Source: Streptomyces spiralis (GTDB lineage Bacteria > Actinomycetota > Actinomycetes > Streptomycetales > Streptomycetaceae). Taken from it: a stretch of 63,063 bases of DNA. Positions within the stretch are counted from its first letter, which is position 1; each line of letters begins with the position of its first letter. Where the stretch lies: the NCBI RefSeq assembly GCF_014654675.1, contig NZ_BNBC01000044.1:20417-83479 (forward strand). The letters run 5' to 3'. A program made the translations under genes and the position numbers. Below, piece by piece: positions 1 to 8,645 of the stretch. The notes below the pieces were generated by a model. The model ran no database searches and had not been told where the DNA came from. It was given only the letters and a program-made list of their open reading frames with translations.

Positions 1-105
1 GCGATGGCGAGGCATGTTCGCGGAAAGCGCGAACCGGCCTCGCCATCGTTGTTTCCGCGCGGCTTCGCCGCGCGTTGTGGGGGCTTCGCCACCCACACCC
101 CCCCG
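1..105. repeat. Copy 1 of the tRNA-Lys downstream-flank repeat (flank only)
   Basis: Nearly identical to the sequence just 3' of both tRNA-Lys genes at 10.9 and 12.1 kb. It contains the same 12-bp-arm inverted repeat (2-13 with 37-48) around an inner TTCGCG/CGCGAA stem, then two short GC-rich stem-loops. The tRNA part, if there is one, would lie left of the window edge. Similarity stops at about position 105. Confidence 0.85.
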
Positions 106-171
106 CGCCGCTCCCGCGCCCCCTCCGCCGCACCCCCTCCGCCCCTCCCCTCCCGGCCGCCCATCGTGCGG

Positions 172-1530
172 TCAGCCGGGGTGGTCCGTGGGGTAGCCGG
201 GTGTGATCTTCACCGTGTACGCGCCCGAGGGCGTACGGTCCTCCACCTCCACACGGACGCCGTCGCCCGGCACCGTGAAGCTCTCCCCCAGGCCGATGGG
301 CGCGTCCGCGAGCGGCGGGTACACGGAGCTCGCCGGGCAGGCCGAGGTGTGCGGATGGGCGTCGATCACCTGGACGGGGCCGCCGCCCGACTCCGTCTCG
401 CTGCGCACCCGGTACACCAGCACCCCCTCCCGGCACCCGGCGATGTCGCTCCCGAGCGACTCCCGCACCTCGAAGGCCAGCGCGCTGTCGCTGCCGGTCC
501 GCACCACCGCGAGCTTCGTGCCGCCGCCCAGCCCGAACATCGGCGGCCCGGCGGCACCCGTCGCCGGCGACTGCGCATCCGGTACGTCCGCGCCCGCCGG
601 GCCCACCTCCACCGGCTCCAGCGTCAGCCGGGTCGGCCCGGTTCCCCGCACACAGGCCACCTGACGCGGGTCCAGCCAGCCGAGTTTCCACTTGTGCCAG
701 GCGAACAGGTCCGGCGAGAGCGCGAACTGGCTCCCCATCAGGTCCCAGTCGCCCACATAGGTGTCCCAGTCACCCTTGTTGTCCGAGGGCCGGTGGTACA
801 GGTCCGGCAGGTCGAAGACGTGCCCGGTCTCGTGGGCGAGCACCAGCCGGTCCGGGGGGTGCCGTTCGAACACCGTCACCACCCGCCGGATGTCCGTGTG
901 GTCGGCCCGCAGCGGGGTGTCGAGGTTGACCACCTTCGTGGCGTCCGAGTCGACGCCGGGCGCGTCCGGGTCGGCGACGAAGTAGACGACGCGGTACCGC
1001 GAGAAGTCCACCTCCCTGTCGGCGGCCGCGAGGGCGTCGTGCAGGTAGGCGGCCCGGTCGGCAGGGTTCCAGTCGCGGTGCATGGCGTACGCGGTGGACG
1101 GCCGCGGCATCCGGATCCAGTGCTTCAGCGGGTGCGGGCGCAGCGCGAACCTGCCGTAGGACGCCCGTGCGTAGAACTGGCTGGTGGCCGGGAAATGGTC
1201 GGCGGCGATTTCCGCCGGGGTGGTGCGCGGGGTCGAGTCGGGGAAGGACAGGAAGATCATCACGGCGTCGATGGGCTTGGTGGGCCGGGCGTAGGCGGCG
1301 TTCCATGTGTCCACCCCCTCCGAGTGGTGCGCCTCGGTCCGCCGCAGCGCGCACGGCGCCGGCGAGAAGGGCTCGGCGACCGAGGGACCGCTCAGGATCG
1401 AGGTGGCGGCGACCGCCGACAGGACGCTGAACACGGCCGCCGTGCTGCGCAGTCGGGGCCGCGCCGCCGCCCCGGTCAGCGCGTTGAGGGCGTCACGGCT
1501 GAGCGCCTTCAAAGCGAGCTGACGCGGCAC
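172..1530 (-). CDS. Secreted M6-like zinc metalloprotease
   Basis: A 452-residue protein with a signal-like hydrophobic stretch at about residues 30-50, so probably secreted. The zinc site HETGH is at residues 233-237 and continues as VFDLPDLYH, which fits the HExxHxxxxxD pattern of M6/immune-inhibitor-A-like peptidases. The following WDLMG segment is also typical of M6 proteins, where it lies in the Met-turn region. The GTG start at 1530 was chosen because GGAGGT lies 4 nt upstream; the open frame continues further up without a better site. It stands alone, divergent from the GGDEF-EAL gene. The substrate is unknown, and general extracellular proteolysis is only an inference. Confidence 0.85.
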   Translation of the reverse strand: MPRQLALKALSRDALNALTGAAARPRLRSTAAVFSVLSAVAATSILSGPSVAEPFSPAPCALRRTEAHHSEGVDTWNAAYARPTKPIDAVMIFLSFPDSTPRTTPAEIAADHFPATSQFYARASYGRFALRPHPLKHWIRMPRPSTAYAMHRDWNPADRAAYLHDALAAADREVDFSRYRVVYFVADPDAPGVDSDATKVVNLDTPLRADHTDIRRVVTVFERHPPDRLVLAHETGHVFDLPDLYHRPSDNKGDWDTYVGDWDLMGSQFALSPDLFAWHKWKLGWLDPRQVACVRGTGPTRLTLEPVEVGPAGADVPDAQSPATGAAGPPMFGLGGGTKLAVVRTGSDSALAFEVRESLGSDIAGCREGVLVYRVRSETESGGGPVQVIDAHPHTSACPASSVYPPLADAPIGLGESFTVPGDGVRVEVEDRTPSGAYTVKITPGYPTDHPG

Positions 1531-1987
1531 TGGGACCTCCGGGTGCGGTTCGCGGGGACACCGCACCCAGCCTGTGGGAGTTTGTAGGCGTACGCCCTGT
1601 TTGTCTGCACCGGAAGGGTGAGGGACGGGTGAGTGGTCCGAGTTCGCGCCGCACCAGGCCGTCGCCTGCCCGGCGTTCGCGGCCGGGGCCGCACGGAGTT
1701 CGCCGCCGTGGCGCATCCGGACGGCGACACCCCCGAACCGCTCACGGAACGTCACAAGTGGTCGGCCGTCAGAAGAACCCGTCCAGGTGCGAGCAGAAAC
1801 GATCTGGCAGAAGGACCCGCCGCACGACAGAGGCGGCAAGTGGCTGGAACGGGTCAGGCGCCGGCATCTATGATCGGCACACTTTCCTGGCACTTCCTGC
1901 GCGGACACGGGCCCGGCGGCCGTGCGTCACCCGGCCGGCCACCCGACGAGACCGATACGAAGACCGAGTGCACTGCGGGAGCGAGCG
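1531..1987. other. Divergent intergenic region
   Basis: 457 bp separate the metalloprotease (-) from the c-di-GMP gene (+). I find no convincing small gene here, and the open frames have no ribosome site or recognisable product. A TATGAT at 1869-1874 could be a -10 element toward the + gene, but no good -35 hexamer is placed before it. Promoters for both genes presumably lie here. Confidence 0.5.
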
Positions 1988-4255
1988 GTGAGCGGAACGT
2001 CCGAGGGGCCGACGCCCACGGCAGACCTCATCCGGCCGAAAGTCACACAGAGTGATGTTACGAAGCCGTCCGGTACCGGGCCGCTCGCGGCCGCAGCCGA
2101 CACGGGGGTCGTAGCCGCCACCGCCCCGGCCCCTCCCGCACCGCCCGAGAGCGGCCCCTGTGCGCCCTCCCCGACCGGTCTGACCGGCCCCTCCGACCCT
2201 GCGCCGGCACCCGTGCAGACGCCCCCGCCGGCCCCCCTCCGCACGCCCGGCCTCACTCCGATGGCGGAACCGGCCCCCACTCCGCCCGAATTCACCGACT
2301 TGGCCGAATCCCCGCAGGACCCCCGGCTCTCGCAGAACCCCCGGTCCGCGCAGGACCCCCGGCTCCCGCAGGACGCCCGCCCCGCCCCCGCCGGTCAGCC
2401 CTTCCGCTCGGTCTTCGAGGCCGCTCCCCTCGCGATGGCCGTCCTCGACGGCGACGGGCTGGTCGTCAGCGCCAACGACACCTTCGGCGCGCTGCTCGGC
2501 ACCGGGCCCGACGAACTCGCCGGGCAGGTCGCCGCCGACCTGGTCGATCTGGCCTCCGACACCCGCACCTGGCACGCCTACCGCGAGGTCCTGCGCGGCC
2601 GGCAGGCCCGGCTGCGCTGCACCCGCCGCCTCAAACACGCCGACGGCCGCTCCCTGTGGGTCCAGGTCACGGTCGCCCCCCTGCCGCCCGAGAGCCCACC
2701 AGGACCCGCCGGACCCCCCGGCGTGCTGCTGTCCATCGCCGACGTCAGCGCCCGGCGCGAACTCCAGGCCCGGCTGCGGCATGTGCGGATGCACGACCCG
2801 GTGACCCGGCTGCCCAACCGCACGCTGTTCTTCGAACGCCTGTCGGCCGCGCTGGAGGCGGAGCCGACGGCGCCGGCGGAGTCGTACGACGAGGAGCGCG
2901 GCGGGACCGGCCGGATCGGCCTGTGCTACCTGGACCTCGACGGCTTCAAGGCGGTCAACGACACCCTCGGCCACCACGTCGGCGACCGGCTGCTCGCGGC
3001 CGTGGCCCAGCGGCTGACGAGCTGCGCCGACGCGGCCGCCCACGGCCGGGCCGGCGCCCCGCTGGTGGCCCGGCTCGGCGGTGACGAGTTCGCGCTGCTC
3101 GTCGAGGACTCCACCGGCACCGAGCAACTCGCCGGCCTCGCCGAGTCGGTGCTGACGGCCCTTCAGGCGCCGTTCGAGATCTCCGGCAGACGGCTGTCGG
3201 TGTCGGCCTCGATCGGCGTGGTCGAGCGGCAGGCGGCCGGGACCTCGGCCACCGCACTGATGCAGGCGGCCGACACCACCCTGTACTGGGCGAAGGCGGA
3301 CGGCAGGGCCCGCTGGACCCTGTTCGACCCCGAGCGCAACGCGCACCGCATGACCCGTCAGGCGCTGGTCTCCACGCTGCGCGCGGCCGTCGAGCGGGGC
3401 GAGTTCACGCTGGAGTACCAGCCGCTGGTCGGCATGGACGACGGGCGGCTGCGCGGGGTCGAGGCGCTGGTGCGCTGGCGGCACCCGCAGTTCGGTGTGC
3501 TGACGCCGAATCGGTTCATCACACTGGCGGAGGAGGACGGCTCGATCGTGCCGCTCGGCCGCTGGATCCTGGCCACCGCCTGCCGCCAGGCCCGGCGCTG
3601 GCAGCTGGACCACCCGGACGAGCCGCCGATCTTCGTCAGCGTCAACGTGGCGGTCCGCCAGGTGTGGGACTCCGACCTGGTCGCGGACGTGGCCCAGGTG
3701 CTGGCGGAGACCGGACTGGCGCCGCATCTGCTGCAGTTGGAGCTGACCGAGTCGGCGGTGATGGGCTCGGCCGGGCGGCCGCTCCAGGCCCTGCGGGCCC
3801 TGAGCGACATGGGCGTGCACATCGCCATCGACGACTTCGGCACCGGCTACTCCAACCTCGCCTACCTCAGCCGCCTGCCGGTGTCGGCGCTGAAGCTGGA
3901 CGGGTCCTTCGTGCGCGGCTTCCAGTACGAGGAGCGACAGCCGCGCGAGGCGGAGGCCCGGCAGGCGGAGTCCCCGGAGACGGAGCCCCGGCAGGCGCAG
4001 GCCCGGCAGACGCGGTCGGAGGAGGCCGCGGTGAACCGGTCGAGCCCCGCCGACGAGGTGATCGTGGAGGCGATGATCCAGCTGGCCCACCGGCTGGGGC
4101 TGACCGTCACCGCCGAGTGCGTGGAGACCTCCGACCAGGCCAGCCGCCTGCGCCGCATCGGCTGCGACACCGGGCAGGGCTGGCTGTACTCCCGGCCGGT
4201 GCCGCCGGACCGTATCTCCGAACTCCTCGACGGCCACGCCTGCGGACGCCGGTAG
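1988..4255 (+). CDS. cdgA: PAS-GGDEF-EAL cyclic-di-GMP turnover protein, probable CdgA
   Basis: A 755-residue, apparently cytosolic protein. It has a Pro-rich disordered N-terminus of about 130 residues, a PAS domain (about 140-260), a GGDEF domain with intact RLGGDEF, and an EAL domain with intact EALVRW and DDFGTGYSN. Both the diguanylate cyclase and phosphodiesterase signatures are therefore complete. A charged, Gln/Glu-rich insert interrupts the EAL domain after the DDFGTGYSN region. In Streptomyces, c-di-GMP binds BldD and holds back sporulation. From memory, CdgA (SCO2817) has this domain order and sits in the same neighbourhood. The GTG start has GGGAG 6 nt upstream. A BldD-box-like sequence falls inside the first codons, so the start could be later. 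Confidence 0.85.
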   Translation: MSGTSEGPTPTADLIRPKVTQSDVTKPSGTGPLAAAADTGVVAATAPAPPAPPESGPCAPSPTGLTGPSDPAPAPVQTPPPAPLRTPGLTPMAEPAPTPPEFTDLAESPQDPRLSQNPRSAQDPRLPQDARPAPAGQPFRSVFEAAPLAMAVLDGDGLVVSANDTFGALLGTGPDELAGQVAADLVDLASDTRTWHAYREVLRGRQARLRCTRRLKHADGRSLWVQVTVAPLPPESPPGPAGPPGVLLSIADVSARRELQARLRHVRMHDPVTRLPNRTLFFERLSAALEAEPTAPAESYDEERGGTGRIGLCYLDLDGFKAVNDTLGHHVGDRLLAAVAQRLTSCADAAAHGRAGAPLVARLGGDEFALLVEDSTGTEQLAGLAESVLTALQAPFEISGRRLSVSASIGVVERQAAGTSATALMQAADTTLYWAKADGRARWTLFDPERNAHRMTRQALVSTLRAAVERGEFTLEYQPLVGMDDGRLRGVEALVRWRHPQFGVLTPNRFITLAEEDGSIVPLGRWILATACRQARRWQLDHPDEPPIFVSVNVAVRQVWDSDLVADVAQVLAETGLAPHLLQLELTESAVMGSAGRPLQALRALSDMGVHIAIDDFGTGYSNLAYLSRLPVSALKLDGSFVRGFQYEERQPREAEARQAESPETEPRQAQARQTRSEEAAVNRSSPADEVIVEAMIQLAHRLGLTVTAECVETSDQASRLRRIGCDTGQGWLYSRPVPPDRISELLDGHACGRR
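2043..2055. promoter_or_regulatory. BldD-box-like sequence
   Basis: TCACACAGAGTGA fits the BldD consensus as I remember it (TnACnC[A/T]GnGTnA) at every fixed position and is pseudopalindromic. It lies 55 nt inside the called start of the c-di-GMP gene. BldD control of cdgA is known in S. coelicolor. Whether this copy is the operator is inference. Confidence 0.45.
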
Positions 4256-4281
4256 CGGCGTCGGGCCCCCGGCGAGAGATC

Positions 4282-4351
4282 CCCTAGGGGGTGTCTCGTC
4301 GATCAAACCGGATCAGGGAGCCCGGCATGATCGGCGCGACACCCCCTAGGG
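4282..4351. terminator. Long inverted repeat between convergent genes, likely bidirectional terminator
   Basis: Two 24-nt arms (4282-4305 and 4328-4351) match at 22 of 24 positions when one is inverted, with a 22-nt loop. The right arm contains the stop codon of the oxidoreductase on the minus strand. Its position between two gene ends suggests a terminator. There is no U-tract, which is common in Streptomyces. Confidence 0.65.
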
Positions 4352-5437
4352 TGCGCCGGGCAGCCCGTAGGCGTCCGCGACGAGTTCGTAGCTGCGCAGG
4401 CGCACGTCCCCGGTGTGGGCGTTGCTCGTGATCATCAGCTCGTCGGCGCCGGTGCGCTTGTGCAGGTCGTCGAGGCCGGAGCGGACCTCGTCGGGCGTGC
4501 CGTGGACGACGTTGGCCGTCCAGGAGGCGATGAACTCCTCTTCCATCGGGCTGAATTCGTACGCCTCGGCCTCCTCGGGGGTGGGGACCAGGCCGGGGCG
4601 GCCGGTGCGCAGCCGGACCATGTTCAGCGCGGCGGCCCGCACCTGGCGGCGGGCTTCGCGCTCCTCGTCGGTGGCGAGGGCGGCGACGCCGATCAGGGCG
4701 TACGGGGCGTCGAGCACCGCGCTGGGCCGGAACGACTCGCGGTACAGGTCCAGGGCCGGGATGGTGTTCTGCGCGGAGAAGTGGTGGGCGAAGGCGAAGG
4801 GCAGACCGAGCATGCCGGCCAGGCGGGCGCTGAAGCCGGAGGAGCCGAGCAGCCAGATCGGCGGCCGGTGCGGGGACTGCACGCCGCCCGGGGAGGTGGC
4901 CTGGACCGGGCCGGGGACGGCGTGGATACGGCGGTAGGGGTGGCCGTCGGGGAAGTCGTCGTCGAGGAAGCGGGTGAGTTCGGCGAGCTGCTGGGGGAAG
5001 TCGTCGGCGCCCTCGTTCAGGTGGTCGGTGCGGCGCAGCGCGGCGGCGGTGGCGCCGTCGGTGCCGGGGGCGCGCCCGAGACCGAGGTCGATCCGGCCGG
5101 GGGCCAGGGCCTCCAGGGTGCCGAACTGCTCGGCGATGACCAGCGGGGCGTGGTTGGGCAGCATGACGCCGCCCGAGCCGAGGCGGATGCGCTCGGTGTG
5201 GGCGGCGAGGTGCGCGAGGATCACGGCCGGTGAGGAGGAGGCGACGCCCGGCATCGAGTGGTGCTCGGCGACCCAGTAGCGGTGGTAGCCCCTGGCCTCG
5301 GCGAGGCGGGAGATCGCGACACTGGTGCGCAGCGCGTCGGTGGCGGTGCTGCCCGCTCCCACGGTCACCAGGTCCAGTACGGAGAGGGGTACGGGTGCGA
5401 TGCCGTGGGCTTCGCCGCGGATCTCGTTCGCCAACAC
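4346..5437 (-). CDS. LLM class (luciferase-like) flavin-dependent oxidoreductase
   Basis: A 363-residue single-domain protein of the bacterial-luciferase-like TIM-barrel family, close to the usual family length. The N-terminal PLSVLDLVTVGAGST block and the YWVAEHH segment are typical of the FMN-dependent, luciferase-like monooxygenase subgroup. The start is GTG with AGGAGG 7 nt upstream. The gene is monocistronic and convergent with the c-di-GMP gene, ending within the shared inverted repeat. The substrate cannot be predicted from the sequence. Confidence 0.85.
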   Translation of the reverse strand: MLANEIRGEAHGIAPVPLSVLDLVTVGAGSTATDALRTSVAISRLAEARGYHRYWVAEHHSMPGVASSSPAVILAHLAAHTERIRLGSGGVMLPNHAPLVIAEQFGTLEALAPGRIDLGLGRAPGTDGATAAALRRTDHLNEGADDFPQQLAELTRFLDDDFPDGHPYRRIHAVPGPVQATSPGGVQSPHRPPIWLLGSSGFSARLAGMLGLPFAFAHHFSAQNTIPALDLYRESFRPSAVLDAPYALIGVAALATDEEREARRQVRAAALNMVRLRTGRPGLVPTPEEAEAYEFSPMEEEFIASWTANVVHGTPDEVRSGLDDLHKRTGADELMITSNAHTGDVRLRSYELVADAYGLPGAP

Positions 5438-5524
5438 GGGGGCGCCTCCTGTGTGTGCCGTGCGCTGTCCTGCCTGCGCGGCGTTAACAGGAGACGCTCT
5501 CCGCTTATTCCCTCACCCCGTCTC

Positions 5525-6679
5525 TCAGGCCGCCAGCGCGTGCCCCGGGTGCAGGACCACCTTCGTGTAGCCCTCGATCCGCTTGTCGAACTTCTCGTAC
5601 GCCTGGGGCGCCTGGTCCAGCGGCAGCTCGTGGGAGACCACGAAGCTGGGCTTGGCCCGCCCGGCGATGATCAAGTCGCGCAGCTGGCGGTTGTACCGCT
5701 TGACGTTGCACTGGCCGGTGCCCATCTGCTGGCCCTTCTCGAACATCCGGCCGATGGAGACCAGCAGCTGGCCGTGCTTGGCGTGCTCGTCGGGGCCGCC
5801 CGGGTCGGAGGGGACGTACAGACCGGGCACGCCGAGCATGCCGGTGGGCCGTACCGTCTCCACGAGCGTGTTCAGGACGACGGCGGGCTCCTCGTGGCTG
5901 ACGTCCTTGTGCGACTGCGCCTGGTAGCCGACGGCGTCCACACCCTTGTCGGTGCCCTCGCCCGCCGTCTGCTCCTTGATCTGCTGGGCCGGGTCGCCCT
6001 TGGTGAAGTCGATGGGGATGGCCCCGATCTCCTCCGCCTTGGCGAGCCGCTCCGGCACGCGGTCCACCGAGAACACCTTGGCCGCGCCGCGCAGCAGCGC
6101 CGAGTAGGCGGCCATCAGCCCCACCGGACCGGCGCCGAAGACGGCCACGGACTCACCCGGCGAGACCTGGGCGAGTTCACAGCCGTGATAGCCGGTCGGG
6201 AAGATGTCCGCGAGCAGCACGAAGTCGGTCTCGTGCTCCTCCCCGGGCGGCAGCTTCAGACAGTTGAAGTCGGCGTAGGGCACGCGCACCCGCTCCGCCT
6301 GGCCCCCGAGGAAGGGGCCCATCGCCACGTATCCGTAGGCTCCCCCGGCGAAGCCGGGGTTGACCGTCAGGCAGAACCCGGTCTTCTCCGCGAGGCAGTT
6401 CTTGCAGAAGCCGCACGCGACGTTGAACGGCATCACGACCCGGTCGCCCTCGGACAGGGAGGTCACGCCGCTGCCGACCTCCTCGATGATGCCGAGGTTC
6501 TCGTGCCCGAAGACGATGCCCGGCTCCGCGGCCGTGCGGCCCTCGTACATGTGCAGGTCCGAGCCGCAGATCGCGGACGACGTGACCCGGACGATCACAT
6601 CGTTGGGGTGCTGGATCCGCGGGTCGTCGACCTCTCGCACCACCACGTTGTAGGGCTTCTCATAGACGACGGCTTTCAC
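5525..6679 (-). CDS. fdhA: Glutathione-independent formaldehyde dehydrogenase (zinc, NAD-dependent)
   Basis: A 384-residue zinc-dependent alcohol dehydrogenase family member. Catalytic-zinc ligands are visible as C38 (AICGSDLH) and H59-E60 (GHE). The structural-zinc cysteines are C89, C92, C95 and C103, and the nucleotide-binding turn is GAGPVG. The insert with DPGGPDEHAKHG and the overall length match the PFDH/formaldehyde-dismutase branch, which oxidises formaldehyde to formate with tightly bound NAD. The start is GTG with GGAGGTGA upstream; an open frame extends 69 codons further without a ribosome site. The role is probably aldehyde detoxification in the cytoplasm. Another medium-chain alcohol as substrate cannot be excluded. 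Confidence 0.82.
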   Translation of the reverse strand: MKAVVYEKPYNVVVREVDDPRIQHPNDVIVRVTSSAICGSDLHMYEGRTAAEPGIVFGHENLGIIEEVGSGVTSLSEGDRVVMPFNVACGFCKNCLAEKTGFCLTVNPGFAGGAYGYVAMGPFLGGQAERVRVPYADFNCLKLPPGEEHETDFVLLADIFPTGYHGCELAQVSPGESVAVFGAGPVGLMAAYSALLRGAAKVFSVDRVPERLAKAEEIGAIPIDFTKGDPAQQIKEQTAGEGTDKGVDAVGYQAQSHKDVSHEEPAVVLNTLVETVRPTGMLGVPGLYVPSDPGGPDEHAKHGQLLVSIGRMFEKGQQMGTGQCNVKRYNRQLRDLIIAGRAKPSFVVSHELPLDQAPQAYEKFDKRIEGYTKVVLHPGHALAA

Positions 6680-6898
6680 CTGGGTCACCTCCGCGTCGGA
6701 CGCTGGCCGCCGACGGCGACGACGGGTCGCTGCCGGGGACGGGGACACACAGGGGCGGGGACACACAGGCCGACCGGGCCGCCGGGTGCTGCCGTGGGCC
6801 CCGGGGCGTTCTCGCTGCACCGCCGGTACTTCCAGGTAACGCCCCCGCGACGGGGGCCGCAACCGCGCCCCGACATGCCCGGACATACCCGGGCGGTC

Positions 6899-7627
6899 TC
6901 ACACCTGGACGATCGGCTCCCGCGTGAACAGCGCACCCAGGTCGGGCGCGTTGACCCGGCGGTCGGTGAGCCTCAGCCCCTCCCACACGGTCACCTGGTT
7001 CGCGGTGAGGACCGCTTTGCCGAGCCTCTCCTCCAGGACCGGGATGTGGGAGGCGGTGTGCAGGGCCGTGTCCGGCAGGAGCAGCGCCTCGGCCCCGGTG
7101 GTGTCCACGGCCCCTGCCAGGGCCAGCACCTCCGGCTCGCCCCAGCCGGCCACCTCGGCCGCGGTGGCCGCACCGGCGCTGTGCGCGGCGACCACCTCGA
7201 TGCCGCCCGCCCGCAGGAAGTCCGCGAACAGGGCGGTCACGTCCTCGGGGTACGGCGACGCGACCGCGACACGCCGTACGCCGATCTCGCGTACCGCGTG
7301 CACGAAGCCGAAGGAGGTGGATGAGGCCGGCATGCCGGCGGCCCGGGCGAGGGTGCGCACCTGTGTGTGGGCGTCGTGCGGGCCCGGCCCGAAGCCACCG
7401 CTGGTGCTCGCCCACACCACGGCCTCCGCACCGGCCAGTCGCAGCCCCTCGACGTTCCGCGCCAGTCGCTCGGCCGGGACCGTCTCGCGCACCGCCGGCG
7501 CCCGGTAGGCGTCCTCGCAGCCGACGTGCACCAGGTCCACCCGAATGTCACTGCCCAGGAGTTGCTCGATGCGCGGATAGTCGTCGTCGGCGAAGTGGCC
7601 CGGATAGAGGACTCCGAGTGCGGTCAT
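6899..7627 (-). CDS. Asp/Glu racemase-fold protein, maleate isomerase / EutA-like
   Basis: A 242-residue protein of the aspartate/glutamate racemase superfamily. The first lobe has WASTSGGF where the family often has a catalytic Cys, and the second lobe has VLTANQVTVWEGLR where a cysteine would be expected. No cysteine stands at either usual position (the only visible one is in VGCEDAY), so a Cys/Cys racemase mechanism is unlikely. Ectoine-utilisation operons of proteobacteria carry EutA, a member of this superfamily next to ehu transport genes. This gene is divergent from ehuB with only about 106 bp between, which supports an EutA-like role. That role is inference. The ATG start has AGGAAGG upstream. 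Confidence 0.7.
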   Translation of the reverse strand: MTALGVLYPGHFADDDYPRIEQLLGSDIRVDLVHVGCEDAYRAPAVRETVPAERLARNVEGLRLAGAEAVVWASTSGGFGPGPHDAHTQVRTLARAAGMPASSTSFGFVHAVREIGVRRVAVASPYPEDVTALFADFLRAGGIEVVAAHSAGAATAAEVAGWGEPEVLALAGAVDTTGAEALLLPDTALHTASHIPVLEERLGKAVLTANQVTVWEGLRLTDRRVNAPDLGALFTREPIVQV

Positions 7628-7733
7628 GACCAGCCTTCCTGCTGCGGTCGTTGCGGCCTTCCGATGCGGGTACCCAGCAGCCGCCGCCATCTTCCGTTGC
7701 ATAACTCGCTTGGGTCTGGGTAGCGGCGCGCCC

Positions 7734-8645
7734 ATGGCTGCACCACTTGCACTGGGAAGAGGCAGACGGATACCCGGGCCCAGCCGGCGGTCGCTGCTCG
7801 CGGGGGTCGCGGCGCTCGGCGCGCTCGGCGCCGCGGGCTGCAGTCGCGTGGCGACGGCGTCCACCGAGAACGGCGGTGACCTGCTCGACCGGCTCCGGGC
7901 GGCGGGCGTCGTACGGCTCGGCATCGCGGGCGAGATCCCGTTCGGGTACATCGACAAGGACGGCGAGCTGACGGGCGAGGCGCCCGAGCTGGCCCGGGTG
8001 ATCTTCAAGCGCCTCGGCGTGGACAAGGTGCAGCCCGTGCCGACCGAGTTCGGCTCGCTGATCCCAGGGCTGAACTCACAGCAGTTCGACGTCGTGGCCG
8101 CCGGGATGTACGTCAACCCCGACCGCTGCGAGCAGGTCATCTTCGCCGACCCCGACTACCAGATGCTCGACTCCTTCATCGTCCGCAAGGGCAATCCGAA
8201 GGGGCTGCACAGCTACCAGGACGTGGTGGCGAAGAAGGCGAAGTTCGCCACCGGCACCGGATACGCCGAGATCGAGTACGCGGTGGGCGCCGGCTACAAG
8301 CAGAGCGACATCCTGATCGTCCCCGACCAGGTGGCGGGCCTGAACGCCGTGGAGGCCGGCCGGGTGGACGTCTTCGCCGGTACGGCGCTGACCACCCGCG
8401 AGGTGGTCAAGAAGTCCTCCAAGGCCGAGGCCACCAAGCCCTTCGCTCCCCTCGTCAAGGGCAAACCGCACGTCGACGGCGGCGCCTTCGCCTTCCGGCC
8501 GACCGAGACCAGGCTGCGGGACGCCTTCAACACCGAGCTGCACAAGATGAAGAAGAGCGGCGAGCTGTTCCGGGTCCTGAAGCCCTTCGGTTTCACCGAG
8601 GACGAGATGACGGACCTGACCGCGAAGGAGTTGTGCGGCGGATGA
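7734..8645 (+). CDS. ehuB: Ectoine/hydroxyectoine ABC transporter substrate-binding lipoprotein EhuB
   Basis: A 303-residue family-3 solute-binding lipoprotein. It has an Arg-rich N-terminus, a hydrophobic segment and the lipobox LGAAGC, so it is anchored outside the membrane. The IPFGYIDKDGELTGEAPELARVI block and the following GLNSQQFDVVAAGMYV resemble EhuB of the ectoine system. The ATG at 7734 was chosen because the signal peptide begins right after it; the frame is open further upstream and no strong ribosome site is visible. It is the first gene of ehuBCDA and overlaps ehuC by 4 nt (ATGA). A generic polar amino-acid uptake system is the alternative. Confidence 0.8.
   Translation: MAAPLALGRGRRIPGPSRRSLLAGVAALGALGAAGCSRVATASTENGGDLLDRLRAAGVVRLGIAGEIPFGYIDKDGELTGEAPELARVIFKRLGVDKVQPVPTEFGSLIPGLNSQQFDVVAAGMYVNPDRCEQVIFADPDYQMLDSFIVRKGNPKGLHSYQDVVAKKAKFATGTGYAEIEYAVGAGYKQSDILIVPDQVAGLNAVEAGRVDVFAGTALTTREVVKKSSKAEATKPFAPLVKGKPHVDGGAFAFRPTETRLRDAFNTELHKMKKSGELFRVLKPFGFTEDEMTDLTAKELCGG

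Noticed and set aside
1868..4306. Long minus-strand open frame opposite the c-di-GMP gene
   Set aside because: Shadow of a GC-rich gene: no conserved domain, Gly/Arg/Val-rich composition, and the plus-strand frame has intact GGDEF and EAL motifs.
7626..7733. Upstream extension of EhuB to a GTG at 7626
   Set aside because: It would overlap the start of the divergent gene and put about 36 residues before the signal peptide, so the ATG at 7734 is preferred.
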